Positions 13,188-20,153 of a stretch of DNA of 35,306 bases are shown here, piece by piece. The position numbers and the translations under genes were made by a program. The stretch's first letter is position 1, and the number at the start of each line of letters is the position of its first letter. The notes beneath the pieces are model-generated. The model worked only from the letters and a program-made list of their open reading frames with translations, was not told the DNA's origin and searched no databases. Origin of the DNA: a bacterium (GTDB lineage Bacteria; SZUA-79; Acidulodesulfobacterales; Acidulodesulfobacteraceae); assembly GCA_021789605.1 (NCBI GenBank), contig JAJYJI010000020.1, positions 1 to 35,306 of the forward strand, in the 5' to 3' direction.

Positions 13188-14969
13188 ATGAGCAATATTG
13201 GTTTTGTAAGAGACATCAGAACGATAAAATCTAAAACATTTTTAACATTGGTTCTTAATTATGAAGAACTTGAAAAAATTCATCTAAAGCTTGGAGAGTT
13301 TGTAAAACTCGAAAGCGGAATCCTTTTAAATAACAAAAAGTTTTATTTAGGCAGGGTTGAAAAAATTTATTATAATCCAGTTCAAAACACAAATTATTCT
13401 GGGGATCTTGCATTAAGCAAATTGAACGACGAAATAATAGATGGCGCTGCCGTAAAAAGTATTAACTTTTTACATTATGATATTTGCATATTAGGAGAAA
13501 TTAACGAAAAAGACAACAAAATATTATTCTTTCCTTCAACGAGAACCATTCCGTCCATCGTAGATTTGGCTATAACTCAATTTAAAGACGAAGAATTAGA
13601 AAAGATAATCAACGCAAGCTTAGATAATAATACTATTAATAAATCCAAAGAATTTGAAATAGGGTTCCTGCAATACGGAAGCGAACCGAAAGATATACTA
13701 AAAGCAAAAAAAACAATAAATATAGAAAATTTTATAAGAAAAAGAACTGCTAATTTAGGAAAAACCGGATTTGGAAAAAGCAATGAAAATAAAATAATTA
13801 TAACATTATTATCTAAAATGTTTCCTAATCTTTCAATGGTAATATTCGACTTAGACGGAGAATATGCTTTTGCAGACAATAAATCGTTATCTATGGGACT
13901 TTATCCCGCATTTAAAGAATTAGGAATAGAAGATAAGATAGTAGTATATACCGACAGAAAAAACGATATGTATGTAGATAATAAATCAATAAAGAGTTTT
14001 TCTATGAATTTTTATAAATCTCCAGAAATAGCAATCCAAATGTTATACGAAAAAAGAGTTGCCGAACAAAAACCAGCTAATTATATTGAGGCTATATATA
14101 ACGATATAGATAATATTTTAAATATACCCAACAGAAAAGCGTATTTATTGGCGGCTTTTAGGAAAGCTGGATTAAAAGCTGGTAACGACATCAGCGTTAA
14201 ATATGGAAATAATTATTATAAACTTGAAGATGAATTTGCTAAATATAACAATGGAAGCGAAGACGTAGAAAGCTTATTTAATTTATTAGATAAAGGTGAT
14301 AAAAGCAAAGATGACAATTCTAATGGAAATAAAGATGGAAATAAAGATACGTCCACCACTATGCTTTATAATAAATATAGTAATATATTAAGTTTTTTGA
14401 ATAAATTTCATTCGTCTGCAAATAACGAAGATATATTTAAAACTATAAGAGAAGATGTAAGAAACAATAAAATAGTTATATTAGATCTGCCTTCTATAAG
14501 TTCATATCTTTATTCTACAGTAAGTAAAAAAATAGCTTCCGAAATTTTTATCGAAGAGCAAGAACTGCTTTTAACCGGGAAAAATTACGATGTAATATTC
14601 TTAATAGAGGAAGCACAGGACTTATTAAGTAATATAAGCGAAGATAATATATGGTATAAAATAGCAAAAAGAGGCAGAAAACATGGAATAGGTTTAATTT
14701 ATTCTACGCAAACACCTAAATCTATACCAGACGAAATATTATCGCAAACGGAAAATTTTCTTATTAAACATTTAAGTAGTTCTGAAGATGTCGATAAATT
14801 AGCAAAATCAAAAATTAGTTTTTCGGCACCTATATCAGAATTTATTTTAAACGAACCTATTATTGGAACTACATATATTTATATGGAACCATATCAGCCA
14901 TTTGTAGTATCCGTAAATGTAAAAAAATTTGATGATGTTGTTGAATCATTAAAGAATAATAAAATATAA
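13188..14969 (+). CDS. HerA-like hexameric DNA translocase (FtsK/HerA ATPase)
   Basis: 593 residues from ATG behind AAAGGAG. An N-terminal HAS-barrel-like beta region (1-120, LVLNYEELEKIHLKLGEFVK) precedes Walker A GKTGFGKS (191-198), VIFDLDGEYAF (218-228), Walker B VIFLIEEAQDLL (469-480), the RGRKHGIG motif (495-502) and STQTP sensor (506-510). These are the DUF87/HerA landmarks. An Asn/Asp/Lys-rich low-complexity insert lies at about 370-390. HerA forms a ring that pumps DNA through to its partner nuclease, here the NurA-like protein just upstream. With the DndC-like gene this makes a three-gene cassette. No terminator is seen before the next gene. Confidence 0.87.
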   Translation: MSNIGFVRDIRTIKSKTFLTLVLNYEELEKIHLKLGEFVKLESGILLNNKKFYLGRVEKIYYNPVQNTNYSGDLALSKLNDEIIDGAAVKSINFLHYDICILGEINEKDNKILFFPSTRTIPSIVDLAITQFKDEELEKIINASLDNNTINKSKEFEIGFLQYGSEPKDILKAKKTINIENFIRKRTANLGKTGFGKSNENKIIITLLSKMFPNLSMVIFDLDGEYAFADNKSLSMGLYPAFKELGIEDKIVVYTDRKNDMYVDNKSIKSFSMNFYKSPEIAIQMLYEKRVAEQKPANYIEAIYNDIDNILNIPNRKAYLLAAFRKAGLKAGNDISVKYGNNYYKLEDEFAKYNNGSEDVESLFNLLDKGDKSKDDNSNGNKDGNKDTSTTMLYNKYSNILSFLNKFHSSANNEDIFKTIREDVRNNKIVILDLPSISSYLYSTVSKKIASEIFIEEQELLLTGKNYDVIFLIEEAQDLLSNISEDNIWYKIAKRGRKHGIGLIYSTQTPKSIPDEILSQTENFLIKHLSSSEDVDKLAKSKISFSAPISEFILNEPIIGTTYIYMEPYQPFVVSVNVKKFDDVVESLKNNKI

Positions 14970-14991
14970 TAATTAATAATGGAGGATAATT

Positions 14992-15204
14992 TTGTTATCC
15001 GCTTATAGTGCGAGTGTAACAAAGATTATAATATTTATAATGCAAAAAAATAAAGATTTAAAACTAAAACCAAACACTAAAGGCGTGGGTATTCAACTAC
15101 CAGCGGAACTCCATAAAAAACTAAAAATCAAAGCTACCGAGAACGATACTACGCTGAAAGAGTATATCATTAGGATATTAAACGAGTTTGTCGAAAAAAA
15201 ATAG
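14992..15204 (+). CDS. Ribbon-helix-helix (Arc/CopG-like) small regulator
   Basis: The segment GIQLPAELHKKLKIKATEND, then TTLKEYIIRILNEFVEKK, is a ribbon-helix-helix fold: a beta strand for DNA contact and two helices, like antitoxins and plasmid copy or transfer regulators. TTG 14992 follows GGAGG at 6 bases and gives 70 residues with an odd hydrophobic start; ATG 15040 gives a more typical 54 residues but lacks a ribosome-binding site. The start region GGATAA-TTTTG-TTATCC (14984-15000) is a palindrome covering the TTG, and TTGTTATCC recurs at about 15233, both plausible autoregulatory sites. No toxin partner gene is visible. It may repress the upstream cassette or the transfer operons. Confidence 0.7.
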   Translation: MLSAYSASVTKIIIFIMQKNKDLKLKPNTKGVGIQLPAELHKKLKIKATENDTTLKEYIIRILNEFVEKK

Positions 15205-15252
15205 GATATATTAATCATAGGATATATTATATTTGTTATCCTTTAATTTTCA

Positions 15253-15280
15253 GTATCTCAAAAAATATCGTATATATATA
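15253..15280 (+). promoter_or_regulatory. Shared promoter/operator box 1
   Basis: GTATCTC, six A's, TATCG, then TATATATATA. It lies 35 bases before the cytochrome-like gene and is the first of six near-identical copies in this orientation. Read as a sigma-70-type promoter, TATATA is the -10, TATCTC-A-tract-CG is a 17-base spacer, and the -35 (TTTCAG) is weak. Confidence 0.65.
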
Positions 15281-15314
15281 AAAGGTAATGTTAATATTAA
15301 GAAGGAGTAGTAAT

Positions 15315-15722
15315 ATGTGTAGCAGAGTCAGAGACAAGTCTTTTGCAATGGCTAAAAGTGCATTTAAGCTATCCTACATCGCTATTACATCGTTTTTATT
15401 CGTCATCGTAACGCTTGTTGCCGTAAGCGCCGTTTCGCAAGCCCTTACGCTTAAAAATAAGCTTAAAGCCGAGACAAAAAGGGTTAATATCTTAAAAGGT
15501 AAAAAGATAGTTTTACAGTCCAGATGCTATACCTGCCATTCTTTCGTAAAAGGCAAACGTTATGACGGAGTAGCGTCTCTGGCGTATTGGGGCGATAAGC
15601 ATTTAACCGTTAAGCAGACCGAAAAAGCGATTCGTTCTTGTAAAGCCGATGTCTATTGCTCGCAAATATTAACCGATAAGCAGGTTAAATATGTGGCGGA
15701 GTATCTAAACTCGTTAAAATAA
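15315..15722 (+). CDS. Membrane-anchored c-type cytochrome-like protein
   Basis: 135 residues from ATG 15315, 8 bases after AAGGAG (a longer frame from 15288 lacks such a site). One hydrophobic segment (about 20-41) acts as signal anchor. A haem c site CYTCH is at 71-75, followed by VKGKRYDG and a C-terminal helix VKYVAEYLNSLK typical of small class I cytochromes. After the haem site there is no Met at all, so the sixth iron ligand is not the usual one; a His (for example in KHLTVKQ) or none is likely. Two extra Cys (SCKADVYC) could form a disulfide. It probably faces the periplasm and transfers electrons; a role tied to the Dsb/CcdA proteins of this element is inference. Confidence 0.75.
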   Translation: MCSRVRDKSFAMAKSAFKLSYIAITSFLFVIVTLVAVSAVSQALTLKNKLKAETKRVNILKGKKIVLQSRCYTCHSFVKGKRYDGVASLAYWGDKHLTVKQTEKAIRSCKADVYCSQILTDKQVKYVAEYLNSLK

Positions 15723-15735
15723 TAAGGAGGATATT

Positions 15736-16040
15736 ATGAGTAATTTAGCTTTCGCAGAGAAATTGGCGACTCTCAAATTAAAATTGCCAAGTTTCGATAA
15801 GATATGTGACGCAGTTTTTTCTTTTTTACAGGGACTTTTTTTGCAATTCATATACTTTTAGAGTTAGCTTTTAATTTAATTATTATCCTTTGCGCCTTGA
15901 AATTATTTAACGCCGGCATAGATTTGTATATGCTAAGGAACGGCGGGAATATAAGTAAAGTGGTCATAGAAATAGGTGCATATTTGGCGTTCATAATACC
16001 AGCTATCGTCGTAAAAAATATAATATTAAGATATATCTAA
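15736..16040 (+). CDS. Small membrane protein encoded in two frames; apparent -1 frameshift
   Basis: ATG 15736 behind AAGGAGG starts a 41-codon frame (MSNLAFAEKLATLKLK onward) ending at TAG 15859-15861. Just before, CTTTTTTTG (15835-15843) contains T-TTT-TTG in the phase needed for -1 ribosomal slippage. After slippage the frame FAIHILLELAFNLIIILC continues to TAA 16038-16040, adding two membrane helices and ending IVVKNIILRYI. The full product would be about 101 residues. The next gene begins 18 bases on with its own AAGGAG. Either programmed frameshifting gives a short soluble and a long membrane form, or the T7 tract has lost/gained a base by mutation or sequencing error. Family unknown. 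Confidence 0.55.
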
Positions 16041-16057
16041 TATAAGGAGTGAGTAAA

Positions 16058-16675
16058 ATGTCATTAATCCAAAGGCTTAACGATTTACCGGCAGGCTCGA
16101 TGACAGCGGAATCGGTATTAGTAAATCTTGAACCGGAAATGATTTTTATTATTAAAGACAGCGAACATCCGTCGATTAACTGCAAAGTCGAAAGCGGGTT
16201 ATTATTTTTCATAGTTCAATTTGAAGATAAATACCTGCCGTTTCTTTATTATGTCGTTAAATTTGGAGACTCAAACAGGTTTATATACGATATGATAATG
16301 TATATCCACGATATAAAGCCCTTTAAAAAACTTCTTTTAAACGAACACAAATACAGTTTTTTAGACGATGGCGAAGTTAATTTTGACCGTATTATACAAG
16401 AATTAGTCGGCGATAAATTTAATCAGGAAATTATTAACGCAATAGAACTATTTGAGAAAGTAAAAAGTGTTAATAAAGGCTCTGCCGAAGATTTCTTAAA
16501 ATTCTACGATAGCAATGTATTTTGGAATTTTATCGGTAATCCCTTACAGGCGATAAATAAAGTAAAAGAATTATCCAAAAAAGGTTTAATCGTTGATTTG
16601 GTAGTCTCTAAAACAAACACGATATCCGAGCCTGAACCGCGGGGGTGCATGTCTAATACGCTGATAGGCGGGTAA
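16058..16675 (+). CDS. Hypothetical protein preceding the TraC-like gene
   Basis: 205 residues from ATG 16058, 8 bases after AAGGAG (GTG 16049 overlaps that site and is less likely). The N-terminal half is beta-rich (PEMIFIIKDSEH, ESGLLFFIVQFEDKYLPFLYYVVKF), the C-terminal half helical. There is no signal peptide or membrane segment. I do not recognise a family. It could correspond to the N-terminal part of a split VirB4/TraC-like protein, since the next gene resembles only the C-terminal ATPase half, but I see no motif proving this. Confidence 0.55.
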   Translation: MSLIQRLNDLPAGSMTAESVLVNLEPEMIFIIKDSEHPSINCKVESGLLFFIVQFEDKYLPFLYYVVKFGDSNRFIYDMIMYIHDIKPFKKLLLNEHKYSFLDDGEVNFDRIIQELVGDKFNQEIINAIELFEKVKSVNKGSAEDFLKFYDSNVFWNFIGNPLQAINKVKELSKKGLIVDLVVSKTNTISEPEPRGCMSNTLIGG

Positions 16676-16708
16676 TATTAATTCTTATTATTAAAGGAGG
16701 AGAACTCA

Positions 16709-17611
16709 TTGATTAATAGAACTATAGAACTTGAAAGGCATTTTAATACATTTGACGACAATATATTAAACTACGATTTATTTAATAATCAGCACGAAAG
16801 CAATAACCTGATAGTAGCAGGTTCGAGAAAATATGATTTCTTGAATAATTCCTTAAGGATTCATCGGGAAATTTACGCGGACGCTTTCAAAGCAATTCTT
16901 TTTAACACCACGGGAAACAATATATTTTTGCCGCCGGGATGCGAATTTGCGGAGATATTTGCGGAGATAATAGATATCGATATTTTTAATCCCGTCTGCG
17001 TCAATCCGTTTGCTTTATTAACCGACTACGATTTATTTAATTATAATACTTCGCTCTTATTCGATATGTTAGTAGATTTTCTTTACGTATTCGTCCCCGA
17101 TAGAGATAAAATAAGCACGGTTATGGAGAAAGTCGTTAAAAGGTCTATCGAGATAGCTATTAGGCAATGCTACGCCACATACGGTAAAGATTTGAATATA
17201 GAACATATATCGGTTTATCTGTCTCATCATTCGAGCGACGAGATTTCGGGTATGGTTGGAAATATAGCTCTTTTTATAAGTAAATCAGGCAGTTTTTTAT
17301 TAGGAAAACCTGACGACAGGCTTAAATTTGAAAAGCAGTTTACCGACGTAAAATTTAGCCCTGATATCTTTGACGATTACGAGCATAAGGTTTACCTTTA
17401 TAAAACAAGCGTATCTTGTATTTTAGTTAGCGCTATGTTTATCCACGCCTGCAATTACGTTTATAAAAATGAAGATGAAAATTCTAAAACCCTGCTTTGT
17501 ATCGACAGCGGCCAAAAGATTACCGGCGTTTGCAGAGACACGGATAAATTCGTAGAAAGGGCTTTTAGAAATTTTCGTCCGTATTCGGCCGGAGTTTTGC
17601 TTTTGCAGTAA
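16709..17611 (+). CDS. Degenerate TraC/VirB4-like protein lacking Walker motifs
   Basis: 300 residues from TTG 16709 behind AAAGGAGG. It follows the second half of the TraC at 33235 block by block: CVNPFALLTDYDLF matches SINPFSEIRTEKDL, LVDFLYVFVPDRDK matches LIDFIYFIGAPASL, GSFLLGKPDD matches GAFFIGKSTI, and TLLCIDSGQKITG sits where TraC has VIMDEAHRFL. There is no P-loop before the INPF region, and the Walker B acidic pair is D-S instead of D-E, so it should not hydrolyse ATP. It may be an inactive structural partner or regulator of the real TraC, or a decaying duplicate kept open. Ends just before a strong terminator. Confidence 0.6.
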   Translation: MINRTIELERHFNTFDDNILNYDLFNNQHESNNLIVAGSRKYDFLNNSLRIHREIYADAFKAILFNTTGNNIFLPPGCEFAEIFAEIIDIDIFNPVCVNPFALLTDYDLFNYNTSLLFDMLVDFLYVFVPDRDKISTVMEKVVKRSIEIAIRQCYATYGKDLNIEHISVYLSHHSSDEISGMVGNIALFISKSGSFLLGKPDDRLKFEKQFTDVKFSPDIFDDYEHKVYLYKTSVSCILVSAMFIHACNYVYKNEDENSKTLLCIDSGQKITGVCRDTDKFVERAFRNFRPYSAGVLLLQ

Positions 17612-17658
17612 TCCAAAAACAAAGTTAGCTATTAAGAATATGAGCCTCCTCTCATATA

Positions 17659-17697
17659 CCCCAAAGTTGAAGAAATTCGGCTTTGGGGATTTTTTTG
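17659..17697 (+). terminator. Rho-independent terminator
   Basis: CCCCAAAG, a 14-base loop region, CTTTGGGG, then ATTTTTTT. It closes the cytochrome to TraC-like operon and is immediately followed by shared box 2. Confidence 0.88.
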
Positions 17698-17698
17698 C

Positions 17699-17738
17699 CC
17701 TGAAATTTAAGTATCTCAAAAAAATATCGTATATATAT
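17699..17738 (+). promoter_or_regulatory. Shared promoter/operator box 2
   Basis: CCTGAAATTTAAGTATCTC, seven A's, TATCG and TATATATA, ending 52 bases before the DsrE-like gene. The conserved stretch starts directly after the terminator T-run (as does box 6), so terminator and promoter have travelled as one block. Confidence 0.68.
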
Positions 17739-17790
17739 CATATGACATTTTAATTTTTTAACTGCGGCAAAGCCGTGAAGGAGAGACGCT

Positions 17791-18432
17791 ATGCAGAAAT
17801 TATCTAACAAAACAAAGTATATCGCTTTAATGGTAGCTTTTATTTTTATTACCGTTATCACAATAATCGCAAGTTATATCAATAACGCTAATCCTAAAAA
17901 GCCCTATTCACAACTTATTAAACTTGAGCAGAAGTTCGGCGGTAAAAATAAAAAGACCGTTCTTACGGATTTAAAAATCGTAAAATCTTATTCAACGTCG
18001 GGGCAATTAACCCCGCCTAAATTTATCCCCGTCGGCAAATTAAAAGGTTTAAAATCCCCGTTAAAAATAGTTTTTGGCATATCCGGAGGCGATAAAAATA
18101 ACCTTAAAGAAACCTTAGGTAATATTTTTTATATAATCCAATACGCCGAAAAGAATAACCTGAAATACAAAGTAGCCGTGGTAATTTACGGTAAATTGGT
18201 AAGGCTATTGCATCCTACTATTCAAGACGGGTATTTAGTAAAAAACCGCATTAATACCGATATGCTTTATGCCGCAAAGCACGGAGTTAAGTTTTACGTC
18301 TGCTATAACGCTTTAATGATAAACCATTTAATCTATAAAGAAATACCTTATTTCGTAAAGCCGGTGCCTATGGGGTTATTAAAGGTTTATGAATTAAGAA
18401 AAAAGGGATATTTGTATTTTACGAATCCTTGA
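17791..18432 (+). CDS. Membrane-anchored DsrE/DsrF-like sulfur-metabolism protein
   Basis: 213 residues from ATG after GGAGAG. One N-terminal membrane helix (about 9-28), a linker, then a DsrE-type domain (about 88-213): LKIVFGISGGDKNNLKETLG, VAVVIYGKLVRLLHP, LYAAKHGVKFYVCYNALM, and the closing PMGLLKVYELRKKGYLYF. In cytoplasmic DsrE/F/H complexes this fold carries sulfane sulfur on a Cys; here one Cys (FYVCYNA) sits in the expected area of the fold. Tethering it outside the membrane is uncommon and suggests periplasmic thiol or sulfur handling along with the Dsb, TlpA and CcdA proteins nearby. It is preceded by box 2 and followed by a long palindrome. Confidence 0.8.
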   Translation: MQKLSNKTKYIALMVAFIFITVITIIASYINNANPKKPYSQLIKLEQKFGGKNKKTVLTDLKIVKSYSTSGQLTPPKFIPVGKLKGLKSPLKIVFGISGGDKNNLKETLGNIFYIIQYAEKNNLKYKVAVVIYGKLVRLLHPTIQDGYLVKNRINTDMLYAAKHGVKFYVCYNALMINHLIYKEIPYFVKPVPMGLLKVYELRKKGYLYFTNP

Positions 18433-18480
18433 GACATTACTCCCCATGCCTTTAGGCATGTAGGCATGGGGAGTAATGTC
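18433..18480 (+). repeat. 18-bp perfect inverted repeat with two alternative inner stems
   Basis: Arms 18433-18450 and 18463-18480 are exact reverse complements (GACATTACTCCCCATGCC and its partner) around a 12-base loop. Inside, CATGCC-TTTA-GGCATG (18445-18460) can form a competing smaller hairpin, since GGCATG occurs twice. No T-run follows, so it is not a standard terminator. The CCCC...GGGG core resembles IS200/IS605 ends, but it could also be a protein site (oriT-like or replication). Confidence 0.8.
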
Positions 18481-18490
18481 AAGAACCTTA

Positions 18491-18534
18491 ATGTCCGTAA
18501 AATGTCCGTAAAATGTCCCGAAAATGTCCGTAAA
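18491..18534 (+). repeat. Four 11-bp direct repeats (ATGTCCGTAAA)
   Basis: Units begin at 18491, 18502, 18513 and 18524 with strict 11-base spacing. The third reads ATGTCCCGAAA; the others are identical. The spacing is about one helical turn, so a protein could bind all units on one face of the DNA, as with iterons or oriT-binding arrays. They lie between the palindrome and the start of the next gene. Confidence 0.82.
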
Positions 18535-18546
18535 ATAGGGGGTAAT

Positions 18547-18783
18547 ATGCAGGAAAAAACCTATATTAAAGGCTATATCGAAAAAAACCAATCATCTGAC
18601 GGCGGATATAAATGCCCTAGATGCTCGGGACGAATAGAACCTTTTTTAAAAGGCATAAAATGCGAAAATACGCTGATGTCCGATGTGGCGCTATCGTATT
18701 TAAAAAGGGTTAAACACGGCGAAAAAGAGTTGAATTATATGCAGTTCGAGAAATGCAACCATTTCAAATTTAACGGTCAATAA
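18547..18783 (+). CDS. Small Cys-rich putative zinc-binding protein
   Basis: 78 residues from ATG 18547 behind AGGGGG. KCPRCSGRIEPF (residues 25-36) gives a CxxC knuckle, with further Cys in KGIKCENT and FEKCNHFKF (a C-x-H), enough for one zinc ribbon. A longer frame from 18466 only translates the direct repeats and the palindrome arm. Function unknown; as it lies beside the repeats it could bind them, but nothing shows it. Confidence 0.62.
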   Translation: MQEKTYIKGYIEKNQSSDGGYKCPRCSGRIEPFLKGIKCENTLMSDVALSYLKRVKHGEKELNYMQFEKCNHFKFNGQ

Positions 18784-18795
18784 TAGGAGGCTATT

Positions 18796-19116
18796 TTGGA
18801 TTTGATTTCTCTCGGCATAGCAGTTATTTTGTTTATAGCTATTTTTTTAATATCAAAGACTAAATATTTCTTTTTAGCCGCAGTGGTCGCTAATTTTCCG
18901 ATGCTTTCTTTATTTGCGTATTTTCAAAGCAGGCAGCCGAGAGTTACGGCTATTTATTTATCGGTTTTTTCGTTTATCGTAAGTTTATCTTTTTTTGTCG
19001 TATATTGCATAGGCGGAAATAATAAATATCTTAACGTCTTAACGGTGTTCTTGGTATGGAGCGTGTTTTCCGCGACGGCTTTTATGTTGTTAAGGCATGC
19101 GGGAGTTATAAAATAG
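18796..19116 (+). CDS. GlpM-like small membrane protein
   Basis: 106 residues from TTG after TAGGAGG. Four hydrophobic helices with ISKTKYFFLAAVVANFPMLS near the start match the GlpM family pattern (about 110 residues, S-K-x-x-x-x-x-A-G-x-x-P). GlpM proteins are inner-membrane proteins of poorly known role, linked in some species to alginate or polysaccharide production. The TAG stop overlaps a GTG start of the next gene (TAGTG). Confidence 0.65.
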   Translation: MDLISLGIAVILFIAIFLISKTKYFFLAAVVANFPMLSLFAYFQSRQPRVTAIYLSVFSFIVSLSFFVVYCIGGNNKYLNVLTVFLVWSVFSATAFMLLRHAGVIK

Positions 19117-20141
19117 TGCTTATTATTCTTACGGTTTGTTTGTCATTGATAACGATGGCAGGTATTTTTTTAATTGAATCGCGGAATAAGGTAAAAGAAA
19201 ATACCAATATAATAGAACGCCTTGCGTCCGGGATTTCTATTCCTATAGACCTTTTGGACTCGGCTATTCAGGATATAGTTTTATCTACCGGGTCGATAGG
19301 GGGTTTTATAGCGCTAGGTTCGCTTGATTATTTCGATATAGTTATAGGTTCGATGAGGGATAAGAGAAAAGGCGGGCATATAGATTCTATTTCGGTGTCG
19401 GATTTCACTGGGACGGAGTTCTACCGGGACGGTATTACCGTTATCAAAGGAAATATCTATATTTATGCCAGCCGTCTTGGGTGGTTTATCGGACTCGACA
19501 GTCCTCTTGTTAAAAAAGACGAAGCGGAAAAGATTATAGAAGATAAGCTTAAAATAGCCTACCCCGTGTATCATCAGTTATTAGAAAGGCAAAAACGCAG
19601 GAGCGACCGCGACCATTTAACGGGACTTTTAACGCGGAGCCAGTATTTCGAGAATATTACAGGAAATCTCAAGACCGTGGCGGCTAAAGATTTGCCTTTA
19701 TATATATTCTATATGGATTTTAATAATTTTAAATCGGTAAACGACGTATTAGGACACGACTACGGCGACAGGGTCCTTATTTCGTTATCGTCCGAGATAA
19801 GAAAATGTTTTCTTGGGTTCGGCAATGCTTACAGGCTCGGCGGGGACGAATTTAGCGGGCTTGCCGTAGGCATAACGGACGAAAAGGCGGAGTCGCTTAA
19901 AACCGACATCGAGCGGATCACGGAGCAAAGACCGTGCGGTATGTATGTAAATATATCGGTGGGTTTCGTCAAAATAACTAAGGATATAATAACCGCCAAA
20001 ATAGACGAGTTAGGTTCGGGCGAATTAGAAAATATGCAGGAACATTTTATATCTTTAGCCGAAGCGGATATGTATATCAATAAGAAAAATAAGAAAAAGC
20101 CGGACATAGATTGCGAAAGATGCCCGTATTATAAAATTTAA
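19116..20141 (+). CDS. Diguanylate cyclase-like GGDEF protein, membrane anchored
   Basis: 341 residues from GTG 19116, which overlaps the previous stop by one base; an ATG at 19056 would overlap the GlpM-like gene by 61 bases. One N-terminal membrane helix (about 2-20), an extracytoplasmic sensor of about 140 residues without a known motif, then the GGDEF domain from RDHLTGLLTR to the C-terminus with FYMDFNNFKSVNDVLGHDYG and an intact RLGGDEFSG active site. No RxxD inhibitory site precedes it, so product feedback is unlikely. The tail has three Cys (DCERCPYYK). Such enzymes make cyclic di-GMP from GTP; on a conjugative element this could shift the host toward attachment and so favour transfer. 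Confidence 0.88.
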   Translation: MLIILTVCLSLITMAGIFLIESRNKVKENTNIIERLASGISIPIDLLDSAIQDIVLSTGSIGGFIALGSLDYFDIVIGSMRDKRKGGHIDSISVSDFTGTEFYRDGITVIKGNIYIYASRLGWFIGLDSPLVKKDEAEKIIEDKLKIAYPVYHQLLERQKRRSDRDHLTGLLTRSQYFENITGNLKTVAAKDLPLYIFYMDFNNFKSVNDVLGHDYGDRVLISLSSEIRKCFLGFGNAYRLGGDEFSGLAVGITDEKAESLKTDIERITEQRPCGMYVNISVGFVKITKDIITAKIDELGSGELENMQEHFISLAEADMYINKKNKKKPDIDCERCPYYKI

Positions 20142-20153
20142 GGGAGAGAAATA

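Noticed and set aside
18466-18546. 27-residue N-terminal extension of the Cys-rich protein
   Set aside because: It is translated from the palindrome arm and the 11-bp repeats; ATG 18547 has its own ribosome-binding site.
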